Shown piece by piece: positions 56,898 through 64,000 of a DNA stretch of 64,000 nt (position 1 is its first letter; the number at the start of each line of letters is the position of its first letter). Source of the stretch: Candidatus Thiodictyon syntrophicum (GTDB lineage: Bacteria > Pseudomonadota > Gammaproteobacteria > Chromatiales > Chromatiaceae); contig NZ_CP020372.1 of NCBI RefSeq assembly GCF_002813775.1, positions 310,001 to 374,000 on the forward strand. Reading direction: 5' to 3'. Both the position numbers and the translations under genes were made by a program. The notes under the pieces were generated by a model. It was given only the letters and a program-made list of their open reading frames with translations, was not told where the DNA came from and searched no databases.

Positions 56898-58787
56898 ATG
56901 GACCCACGCCTGCTCGGGTATTACAACCGCGAACTGCGCTTCATGCGCGAGATGGGCGGCGAACTGGCCGCCGAATTCCCCAAGATCGCCGCCCGGCTCG
57001 GGTTGGAGAGCTTCGAGTGCGCCGACCCCTATGTGGAGCGCCTGCTGGAGGGCTTCGCCTACCTCGCCGCCCGGGTCCAGCTCAAGATCGACGCGGAATT
57101 CCCGGCCTTTACCCAACACTTCCTGGAGATGGTCTACCCGCACTACCTGGCCCCAACCCCGTCGATGGCGGTGGTGGAGCTGCAGCCGGACCTGGACGAG
57201 GGCGCCCTGGCCGAGGGCTTCGACCTCCCCCGCGACACGGTGTTGCGCGGCACCCTGGGCCGCGACGCCCAGACCGCCTGCGAGTATCGCACCGCCCACC
57301 CGGTGCGCCTCTGGCCCATGGAACTGACCGCGGCCGAGTATTTCAGCCATACCGGGCCGGTCGCCAAGGCCGACCTGCCGGCGCTCAAACGCAGCAAGGC
57401 GGGCATCCGCCTGCGGCTGCGCACCACGGCCAATCTGACCTTCGCCCAGCTCGCCCCAGGGCGCCCGGAGCGCTTCCAACTGGTGCTGTTCCTCCAGGGG
57501 GCGGACCAATTGCCCTTCGAGCTTTACGCCCGGCTCTTGGGCGACACGGTCGCGGTACTGGTGCAGCCCACGGCGCGCCCCCTGCCCTGGATCGAGACGC
57601 TGCCAGCCACGGCACTGCGCCCCCTGGGCTTCGCGGACGACGAGTCGCTGCTGCCCTATGCCCCCGCATCCTTTCAGGGCTATCGCAACCTCCACGAATA
57701 TTTCGCCTTTCCGCAGCGCTATCTGTTCATCGCCATCGACGGACTGGGGCCGGTCCTGCGGCGCCTCGACGCCCCCGAGGTCGACCTGATCCTGCTCCTG
57801 GGGCAGCCGGCGCCGGGCCTGGAGCGGGTGCTGGACGCGGCCAATTTCGCGCTGCATTGCAGCCCGGCGATCAACCTCTTTCCCAAACGCCTCGACCGCA
57901 TCCATCTGAACGCGACCGGCCCCGAGCAGCACCTGGTCCCGGACCGCACCCGTCCGCTGGATTTCGAGGTCTACCGGGTCGACAGCGTGACGGGCTATGG
58001 GTCCGGCACGACCGCGGCGCGCGAATTCCGGCCCTTCTACGCCCCCGCCACCCTCGCTCAGGGGGGCGGGCCGCCCGCCTATTACAGCGTCCACCGGGTC
58101 CCGCGCCGCCTGTCTTCGCGCCAACAGCGCCGGGGCACGCGTTCGAGCTATGTGGGGAGCGAGGTCTTCATCAATCTGGTGGATGCGGCGCAGGCCCCCT
58201 GGTCGGCCGAGCTGCGACAGCTCGCGGTGACCGGACTCTGCACCAATCGCGACCTGCCGCTGCTCATGCCGGTCGGGACCGGCAAGACCGACTTCACGCT
58301 CGAGTCCGGGGCCCCGGTGCGCGCCGTGCGCGTGCGCGCCGGACCGACCCCGCCCCGCCCCTCCCACGCCCATGGAGACACCGCCTGGCGGCTGATCAGC
58401 CACCTCTCGCTCAACTATCTGTCGCTCGCCGACACGGATGGCGGCCAGGGCGCCGCGGCCTTGCGGGAGCTGTTGGGACTCTACGGCGGGCTCACCGACG
58501 CCGACCTGCGCAAGCAGGTGGACGGCATCCTGCGGGTGTCCTCCCGGCCCATCGTGCGGCGGCTGCCCGGGGTGCGGCCGGTGACCTATGGGCGCGGGCT
58601 GGAGGTCGCGGTGGAGTGCGACGAGACCGCCTTCGAGGGCACCGGTGCCTTTCTGCTCGGGGCCGTCCTGGCCCGATTCTTTGCGCGCTACTGTTCCATC
58701 AACGCCTTCACCGAGACGGTGTTGAAGACCGGGCGCGGGGAGCTGATGCGATGGCCGGCGATCATCGGCCGCCGCCCGACCCTGTGA
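56898..58787 (+). CDS. tssF: TssF, T6SS baseplate protein
   Basis: The 629-residue protein begins MDPRLLGYYNRELRFMREMG and contains FECADPYVERLLEGFAYLAA, FPAFTQHFLEMVYPHYLAPT, FALHCSPAINLFPKRLDRIH, FEVYRVDSVTGYG and EVAVECDETAFEGTGAFLLG, characteristic of TssF/VasA. With TssE, TssG and TssK it builds the baseplate wedge. Start ATG at 56898, 12 nt after tssE; the 3' end overlaps tssG by 37 nt. Confidence 0.96.
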   Translation: MDPRLLGYYNRELRFMREMGGELAAEFPKIAARLGLESFECADPYVERLLEGFAYLAARVQLKIDAEFPAFTQHFLEMVYPHYLAPTPSMAVVELQPDLDEGALAEGFDLPRDTVLRGTLGRDAQTACEYRTAHPVRLWPMELTAAEYFSHTGPVAKADLPALKRSKAGIRLRLRTTANLTFAQLAPGRPERFQLVLFLQGADQLPFELYARLLGDTVAVLVQPTARPLPWIETLPATALRPLGFADDESLLPYAPASFQGYRNLHEYFAFPQRYLFIAIDGLGPVLRRLDAPEVDLILLLGQPAPGLERVLDAANFALHCSPAINLFPKRLDRIHLNATGPEQHLVPDRTRPLDFEVYRVDSVTGYGSGTTAAREFRPFYAPATLAQGGGPPAYYSVHRVPRRLSSRQQRRGTRSSYVGSEVFINLVDAAQAPWSAELRQLAVTGLCTNRDLPLLMPVGTGKTDFTLESGAPVRAVRVRAGPTPPRPSHAHGDTAWRLISHLSLNYLSLADTDGGQGAAALRELLGLYGGLTDADLRKQVDGILRVSSRPIVRRLPGVRPVTYGRGLEVAVECDETAFEGTGAFLLGAVLARFFARYCSINAFTETVLKTGRGELMRWPAIIGRRPTL

Positions 58788-59851
58788 CGGCGCCCGCCCC
58801 CGCGGTTGGCACCGCGGCCGCGGCCGACCGGGAGCGCGCGCGGGCACTCCTGCTGGGCGAACTGGCCGCCGCCCCCTGGGCCTTCGGCTTCTGCCAGACG
58901 CTGCGCCGACTCGACTGCCTGCAACCGGAGCGCCCGCGCATCGGCGCCACCGCCAGGCCCGCCGACGACCCGGTGCGTCTGGGCCAACGGCCGTCCATGC
59001 GCTTCGCCCCGGCCGAACTGGCCGCCCTGGCGCAGTCCGGGGCCGCCCGGGCACCGCGCCTGCTGGTCTATTTCCTGGGCCTGCTCGGACCCAACGGCCC
59101 CCTGCCCCTGCACCTGACTGAATACGCGCGCGAGCGCGAGCGCCATGCCGGTGACACCAGCTTCGCGCGCTTTCTCGACCTCTTCAATCACCGGATGCTC
59201 GCGCTGCTCTACCGCGCCTGGGCCCAGGCACAGCCGGCGGTCAGCTTCGACCGCCCGGACCAGGACCGCTTCGGCACCTATCTCGCAAGCCTCAGCGGCA
59301 CCGCCATGCCCGCCTTCCAGGACCGCGACGCCATGCCGGACCTGGCCAAGCGCCATTACGCCGGCCACCTCGGCTGCCAGACCCGCCACCCGGAGGGGCT
59401 GGTCGCCATCCTGCGGCACCTGCTGGCCCTGCCGGTGCAGATCGATGAATTCGTCGGCCGCTGGCTGGAACTGCCCCCCGACTGCCGACTGCGGCTGGGG
59501 GAGACACCGCAGACCGGGGCCCTGGGCGCGACCACGACCCTGGGCGGGCGGGTCTGGGACCATCAGTCCAAGTTTCGCGTGCGCATCGGCCCGGTCAGGC
59601 TCACCGAGTACCTGGGCCTGTTGCCCGGCAACGCCGCCCTGGCACGGGTCACCTCAGTGGTCCGCAACTATGTCGGCGACGCGCTGGAGTGGGACCTCAA
59701 CCCGGTGCTGGCCGCGGCCCAGGTCCCGCGGCTGTGCCTGGGCCGCGGTCCGCGGCTGGGCTGGACCACCTGGCTCGCGAGCGGACCACTCGGGCGCGAT
59801 GGGGATGATCTGAAGCTTGATCCGAACAGCCTTGGAGCACGCCAAGGCTGA
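58751..59851 (+). CDS. tssG: TssG, T6SS baseplate protein with repeat-derived tail
   Basis: The 366-residue protein has the TssG/VasB motifs: LAAAPWAFGFCQTLRRLDCL, IGATARPADDPVRLGQRPSM, LLVYFLGLLGPNGPLPLHLT, FLDLFNHRMLALLYRAWAQA, LGCQTRHPEGLVAILRHLLA and KFRVRIGPVRLTEYLGLLPG. The ATG at 58751 overlaps tssF. The last codons (about 359-366) and the TGA come from a dispersed CCTTGG palindrome (59829-59852), so the native C-terminus appears slightly altered. It should still pair with TssF. Confidence 0.94.
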   Translation: MAGDHRPPPDPVTAPAPAVGTAAAADRERARALLLGELAAAPWAFGFCQTLRRLDCLQPERPRIGATARPADDPVRLGQRPSMRFAPAELAALAQSGAARAPRLLVYFLGLLGPNGPLPLHLTEYARERERHAGDTSFARFLDLFNHRMLALLYRAWAQAQPAVSFDRPDQDRFGTYLASLSGTAMPAFQDRDAMPDLAKRHYAGHLGCQTRHPEGLVAILRHLLALPVQIDEFVGRWLELPPDCRLRLGETPQTGALGATTTLGGRVWDHQSKFRVRIGPVRLTEYLGLLPGNAALARVTSVVRNYVGDALEWDLNPVLAAAQVPRLCLGRGPRLGWTTWLASGPLGRDGDDLKLDPNSLGARQG

Positions 59852-59858
59852 AGCCTCT

Positions 59859-59972
59859 CTCGTTCCCACGCTCCAGCGTGGGAATGCAGTGCGGGCGCTC
59901 CGCGTCCGGTCTTGGCAATGGACGCAGAGCGCCCGCACTTGCTCCCACGCAGGAGCGCAGGAGCGTGGGAGC
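59859..59972. repeat. GCGGGCGCTCCGCGTC repeat family, copy 2
   Basis: CGTTCCCACGCTCCAGCGTG then GGAATGCAG, GCGGGCGCTCCGCGTCC and the inverted tail GGAGCGTGGGAGCC. It is the same unit as 21681-21783 in the opposite orientation. It separates clpV from tssG. Confidence 0.85.
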
Positions 59973-59982
59973 CAGAAGGCAA

Positions 59983-60053
59983 TCGTTGTCGTTGTCGTAA
60001 TCGTAATTGGAGAAGCAATGCACTCGGGCCGGACGGGGCATTCGCCCCGTCCG
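59983..60053. repeat. Half copy of the hexamer element joined to a GGACGGGGC palindrome
   Basis: CAATCGTTGTCGTTGTCGTA then ATCGTAATTGGAGAAGCAAT GCACT matches the left arm and first part of the core of the hexamer element. It stops abruptly at GGGCCGGACGGGGCATTCGC (60026-60053), a palindrome also present at 43887-43915. The palindrome thus replaced the second half of the element. Confidence 0.75.
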
Positions 60054-60114
60054 CAACCTCTCTGTCGAAACCAGTACCCATCCGCCGTATTACCACAGGC
60101 CCAGGAGTCGTCCC

Positions 60115-62865
60115 ATGACCGAGATCAGCCGCGCCGCCCTCTTCGGCAAGCTCAATCCGCTCGCCTACAAGGCGATCGACAGTGCCTTCACCTTCTGCAA
60201 GCTGCGCGGCAATCCCTATGTGGAACTGGTGCATTGGTTCAACCAGATCATCCAGGTCCAGGACTCGGACCTGCACCGGATCAGCGGCCGCTTCCAACTC
60301 GACCCGGCGGGGCTCGCGCGGGACCTGACCGAGGCCCTGGACCGGCTGCCGCGCGGCGCGCGCTCCAGCTCGGACCTGTCGTCCGACGTCGAGGAGGCGG
60401 TCAAGGAGGCCTGGTCCTATGCGACGCTCATGTTCGGCGCGTCCCAGGTGCGCACCGGGCACCTGCTGGTGGGCATCCTCAAGACCAAGGGGCTGCGCGG
60501 CACCCTGCTCGGTATCTCCCGCCAGTTCGACAAGGTCCAGATCGATGCCCTGATCGACACATTCGCCGCCATCGTCGCGGGCTCCCCGGAGGAGCGCATG
60601 GCGGCGACCGCCGGCTCGCCCCTGGACGGCGGCGCGGCCCCGGGGGAGGCGAGCGAGGCCATGGCCCCGGCCCAGATGGGCAAGCAGCAGGCGCTCAAGC
60701 AATTCTCCGTGGACCTGACCGAGCGTGCCCGCAAGGGGGAGTTGGACCCCATCGTCGGGCGTGACGAGGAGATCCGGCAGCTCATCGACATCCTGATGCG
60801 CCGCCGCCAGAACAACCCCATCCTGACCGGCGAGGCCGGCGTCGGCAAGACCGCGGTGGTCGAGGGCTTTGCCTTGCGCATCGCCGCCGGGGACGTGCCG
60901 CCGCCGCTCAAGGAGGTCACGCTACGCACGCTCGACGTCGGTCTGCTCCAGGCCGGGGCCAGTATGAAGGGCGAGTTCGAGAACCGGCTGCGCCAGGTGA
61001 TCGAGGAGGTCCAGGCCAGCCCCAAGCCCATCATCCTCTTCATCGACGAGGCCCATACCCTGATCGGTGCCGGCGGCAGCGCCGGCACCGGTGACGCGGC
61101 CAACCTGCTCAAGCCCGCGCTGGCCCGCGGGACCCTGCGCACCGTCGCCGCCACCACCTGGGCCGAGTACAAGAAATATATCGAGAAGGACCCGGCCCTG
61201 ACCCGCCGCTTCCAGGTCGTCCAGGTCGACGAGCCGAGCGAGGAGAAGGCGATCCTGATGCTGCGGGGCCTGGCCTCGACCTTGGAGAATCACCATCAGG
61301 TCCAGCTCCTGGACGAGGGCCTGGAGGCCGCGGTGCGCCTGTCTCACCGCTACATCCCGGCGCGCCAACTCCCCGACAAGGCGGTCAGCCTGCTCGATAC
61401 CGCCTGCGCCCGGGTCGCCATCAGCCAGTCCTCGGAGCCGGCGGAGGTCGAGGACTGTCGGCGCCGGATCGAGGCCCTGGAGACTGAACTCGGCATCATC
61501 GGCCGCGAGAGCGCAGTCGGCGTGGAGACCGCGGAGCGCGAGCGCTCGGCCGGCGGAAAGCTCGCCGCCGAGCGGGAACGCCTGGTGGGACTCCAGGCCC
61601 GCTGGGACGCGGAACAGGCGGTGGTGGCGCAGATCCTGGACCTGCGCGCGCAACTGCGCGGCACGGCGGCCCCGGTCGAGGGGACCGGCAGCGCCCTGGA
61701 GCAGGCCGCCGGTGCCGCGGCGGGCAGCCCTGCCCCCGTCACCCAGGAGGCCCCTGCGCTGTCCGCGACCGAGCGCGCCGCGGCACTGGAGAAGCTGCGC
61801 GCACTCCAGACCGAGCTTGCCGCACTGCAAGGGGAAAGCCCCCTGATCCTGCCCAGCGTCGACGCCCAGGCCATCGCCTCCGTCGTCGCCGACTGGACCG
61901 GTATCCCGGTAGGCCGCATGGTCAAGGACGAAGTCAAAGCAGTGCTGAACCTCGCCGAGACCCTCAACCGGCGGGTCGTCGGCCAGCGCCACGCACTCGA
62001 CGCCATCGCTGCCCGCATCCAGACCTCCCGCGCCCGACTCGACAACCCCAACAAGCCGATCGGCGTCTTCATGCTCGCCGGCCCCTCCGGCGTGGGCAAG
62101 ACCGAGACCGGGCTCGCACTCGCCGAGGCACTCTACGGCGGCGAGCAGAACATCATCACCATCAACATGAGCGAGTTCCAGGAGGCCCATACCGTCTCCA
62201 CCCTCAAGGGCGCGCCCCCCGGCTATGTCGGCTATGGCGAGGGCGGCATCCTCACCGAGGCCGTGCGCCGCAAGCCCTACAGCGTGGTGCTCCTGGATGA
62301 GGTCGAGAAGGCCCACCCCGATGTCCACGAGATCTTCTTCCAGGTCTTCGACAAGGGCTGGATGGAGGACGCCGAGGGCCGCTATATCGACTTCCATAAC
62401 ACCGTAATCCTGCTCACCACCAACGTGGGCACCGATCTCGTCATGGGACTGTGCAAAGACCCGGAGCTGATGCCGGATATGGAGGGACTGGCCCAGGCCC
62501 TGCGCGCACCCTTGCTCAAGACCTTCCCGCCCGCGCTCCTGGGGCGCATCGTCACCATCCCCTATTACCCGTTGAGCGATGACATACTGGCGACCATCAT
62601 CCGGCTCCAGCTCGAGCGGATCGTGCAGCGGATTGCCGACAACCATCGCGCCGAGCTGCGCTATGACGAGGCGGTGGTGGACCTGATCGCCAAGCGCTGC
62701 GCGGAGGTCGAGAGCGGGGCCCGGGTGGTGGATGCCATACTCACCAATACGGTCCTGCCGGCCATCAGTCGGGAGATCCTCAACCGCACCATGGCGGGCA
62801 AGGGGATCGAGCGGATCAGCATCGGGGTAGCGGAGGCGGGCTTCAGCTACTGCTTCGAGGGTTGA
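60115..62865 (+). CDS. clpV: ClpV (TssH), T6SS sheath-recycling AAA+ ATPase
   Basis: The 916-residue protein has a ClpV-type N-domain (FGKLNPLAYKAIDSAFTFCK, YVELVHWFNQIIQ), AAA1 with Walker A GEAGVGKTAVVEG (about 239-251) and Walker B ILFIDEAHTLIGAGG, a middle coiled-coil region with an Ala/Pro-rich stretch, and AAA2 with Walker A GPSGVGKTETGLAL (about 655-668), Walker B VVLLDEVEKAHPDV and sensor ILLTTNVGTD. ClpV unfolds contracted TssC for reuse. AGGAG precedes the ATG at 60115 by about 8 nt; the in-frame ATG-like start upstream lies in a repeat. It is the last T6SS gene in the window. Confidence 0.96.
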   Translation: MTEISRAALFGKLNPLAYKAIDSAFTFCKLRGNPYVELVHWFNQIIQVQDSDLHRISGRFQLDPAGLARDLTEALDRLPRGARSSSDLSSDVEEAVKEAWSYATLMFGASQVRTGHLLVGILKTKGLRGTLLGISRQFDKVQIDALIDTFAAIVAGSPEERMAATAGSPLDGGAAPGEASEAMAPAQMGKQQALKQFSVDLTERARKGELDPIVGRDEEIRQLIDILMRRRQNNPILTGEAGVGKTAVVEGFALRIAAGDVPPPLKEVTLRTLDVGLLQAGASMKGEFENRLRQVIEEVQASPKPIILFIDEAHTLIGAGGSAGTGDAANLLKPALARGTLRTVAATTWAEYKKYIEKDPALTRRFQVVQVDEPSEEKAILMLRGLASTLENHHQVQLLDEGLEAAVRLSHRYIPARQLPDKAVSLLDTACARVAISQSSEPAEVEDCRRRIEALETELGIIGRESAVGVETAERERSAGGKLAAERERLVGLQARWDAEQAVVAQILDLRAQLRGTAAPVEGTGSALEQAAGAAAGSPAPVTQEAPALSATERAAALEKLRALQTELAALQGESPLILPSVDAQAIASVVADWTGIPVGRMVKDEVKAVLNLAETLNRRVVGQRHALDAIAARIQTSRARLDNPNKPIGVFMLAGPSGVGKTETGLALAEALYGGEQNIITINMSEFQEAHTVSTLKGAPPGYVGYGEGGILTEAVRRKPYSVVLLDEVEKAHPDVHEIFFQVFDKGWMEDAEGRYIDFHNTVILLTTNVGTDLVMGLCKDPELMPDMEGLAQALRAPLLKTFPPALLGRIVTIPYYPLSDDILATIIRLQLERIVQRIADNHRAELRYDEAVVDLIAKRCAEVESGARVVDAILTNTVLPAISREILNRTMAGKGIERISIGVAEAGFSYCFEG

Positions 62866-62937
62866 ACGTTTCCCTAGTGCATGGGTATGCAGTACGATCC
62901 GGGTGCCGGGCGCTCAAGCCCGGACGCTCGGGCCTCG

Positions 62938-62992
62938 TCTCTCGTTTCCACGCTCCAGCGTGGGAATGCAGCGCGGGCGCTCCGCGTCCCGG
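62938..62992. repeat. GCGGGCGCTCCGCGTC repeat family, truncated copy 3
   Basis: TCTCTCGTTTCCACGCTCCA then GCGTGGGAATGCAGCGCGGG and CGCTCCGCGTCC repeat the first half of 59859-59972. The remaining part of the gap 62866-63392 (527 bases) shows no gene; a more AT-rich patch at 63220-63270 could hold the promoter of the next gene. Confidence 0.75.
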
Positions 62993-63392
62993 ACCAAGCT
63001 CCGGAAAATGCGGGAAAGGTGGCCTGGCTTGCTGGATTCCGCCTGGTGCCGAAGCCTTTCGGTCTCGCTGACCGGTCGCGCAAATCACGGTTGCGATCAG
63101 GTTAAGCGCCTGACTGGGTGCCCTTCGACTCTGGTCCAAGTTCTAGAACTATGGAATCCATTCCATAGTTGAGGCCGGCAATCGCCGCGGAAAACCGGGC
63201 CGCGCAGCCGACGCGGCGACACAAATAGCTGATTTATCTAGTTATTTCTGTTTCAGCAAGCAGTGTATGGTTGCTGGCACGCTCCGTGCTTCGTACCAGG
63301 CAAGAGACCGCGTCGGCAGGGCGCCACACCGGCAAGCCCTGAGCCGGACGGCCAAGACCTTCCCAGGGTTATGGCAAGTGTCAGAGAATCCC

Positions 63393-63635
63393 ATGAACAA
63401 CACGACTTACAGTTACCGGGACCCCCAAACCGCGATGATCGAAGAGGCGCTGGCGCTGATGCGTATCATTGATGCGGAGCACAGCAACGAACACATCAAC
63501 GAGGGTCTGGAGGCCCGCACGACGCGCCTGCTGCTGCGCGACACGGCCCGGCAGTTGGCGGCCGAGATGGTCGCGGAACTGCGCAAGCGCACCAGCGCAC
63601 AGACGCAGATACCCTGCTTTGCGATGGCGGCCTGA
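63393..63635 (+). CDS. Small protein of unknown function
   Basis: The 80-residue product (MNNTTYSYRDPQTAMIEEAL, ALMRIIDAEHSNEHINEGLE, TTRLLLRDTARQLAAEMVAE) is predicted to be mostly helical, with normal codon use and no signal peptide or metal motif. I do not recognise the family. The ATG at 63393 is preferred over a longer frame from 63267, whose extension is Arg-rich and overlaps non-coding sequence. An AT-rich patch lies about 130 bp upstream. It is separate from the T6SS operon. Confidence 0.5.
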   Translation: MNNTTYSYRDPQTAMIEEALALMRIIDAEHSNEHINEGLEARTTRLLLRDTARQLAAEMVAELRKRTSAQTQIPCFAMAA

Positions 63636-63716
63636 AGCCCTTGGGGCTCGCGGTCGCGCCAGGACGCAAGTGGACGAGCCACTGCCGTTGAGTCAAGCGC
63701 CGCGGCCCAAGCGCCT

Positions 63717-63770
63717 GGAGTCCAAGGCTTCAGCCTTGGAGCGCGCCAAGGCCGAAGCCTTGGACCCCAG
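63717..63770. repeat. AAGGCTTCAGCCTTG palindrome, double copy
   Basis: GGAGTCCAAGGCTTCAGCCT TGGA is followed by GCGCGCCAAGGCCGAAGCCT TGGACC, two back-to-back arms of the family also seen at 791-814 and at the 3' end of tssG. Confidence 0.75.
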
Positions 63771-63871
63771 GCAGACAGTGAAGTGGACGAGCGGGAACGA
63801 AATCCACGGACCACTCCTACGCGGGGCGGCCTCATGAGGCCGCCGCCGACCGCGGCCCAAATGGCCGCTGC

Positions 63872-64000
63872 TACTTCACGGCGCGCACGACCTCAGGCCG
63901 CGGCGCGCCGCCGCCGGCCGCTCGCCGGGCGTCCCGCCTCCACGCCGTGACCGATCGCCTCGTTGGCGGCCGGGGGCCAGGCCGCAGACCGGCCCAGGCG
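63872..64000 (-). CDS. Possible C-terminus of a gene entering from the right
   Basis: The minus strand is open from the window edge to a TAG at 63872-63874 and would read RLGRSAAWPPAANEAIGHGV and EAGRPASGRRRR, ending EVVRAVK. Composition is plausible for a protein tail, but 42 codons of GC-rich sequence can be open by chance, and no family is recognisable. Confidence 0.25.

Noticed and set aside
56265-59054. A 929-codon minus-strand frame across tssE, tssF and tssG.
   Set aside because: It opposes three well-recognised T6SS genes and has no recognisable domain.

Overview
The window is high-GC (about two thirds G+C) DNA from a gammaproteobacterium. The intact pqqABCDE set, relics of a lanthanide-type methanol dehydrogenase (xox) cluster, a large type VI secretion (T6SS) locus and very dense families of dispersed palindromic repeats together suggest a purple sulfur bacterium (Chromatiaceae, Thiodictyon/Thiocapsa-like). 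That assignment is inference from gene content and repeat style; there is no rRNA or tRNA here to test it.

Layout. 1-2634: edge of an RND efflux adaptor gene, several gene relics (Ig-like tail, UPF0175, TIR) and a proline iminopeptidase. 2670-11479: a decaying xox locus (xoxF lacking both ends and an internal block, only the tail of the cytochrome gene, xoxJ split by a 2067-bp IS66-type element with a perfect 8-bp target duplication), followed by an intact PQQ-associated CXXCW protein and complete pqqABCDE. Sigma-54-type promoters sit before both xoxF and pqqA, each with a similar upstream dyad. 11788-18242: a GH57 glucanase, two small effector-like pairs (a KNCST papain-like candidate and a caspase-like His/Cys protein), a DUF2846 lipoprotein, an RDD protein and a class A beta-lactamase relic.

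18332-36264: T6SS accessory region. A PAAR gene is followed by two methyltransferase genes on the minus strand. On the plus strand a VgrG is followed by two peptidoglycan-binding proteins, a HELGH metalloprotease, a HEAT-repeat protein and a DcrB/Eag-like chaperone. Then come TagS-, TagR- and TagQ-like genes, a TIR-FHA fusion encoded with a beta-barrel protein, and further lipoproteins. 36462-39847: an Hsp70/DUF2760 pair and a Uma2 nuclease.

40052-51415 (minus strand): a defence-type cassette, DUF499 ATPase, DUF3780, DUF1156 adenine methylase and a PLD-SNF2 helicase, with two antitoxin/toxin genes lodged inside. 51594-62865 (plus strand): the core T6SS operon tssA-tssB-tssC-hcp-tagJ-tssE-tssF-tssG-clpV behind a good sigma-70-type promoter; tssJ, tssK, tssL and tssM are not in the window. 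The right edge holds repeats, one small unknown gene and a partial reading frame.

At least nine repeat families fill the intergenic gaps. The most unusual is a roughly 200-250-bp element with GTCGTT hexamer arms around a conserved, possibly coding core.
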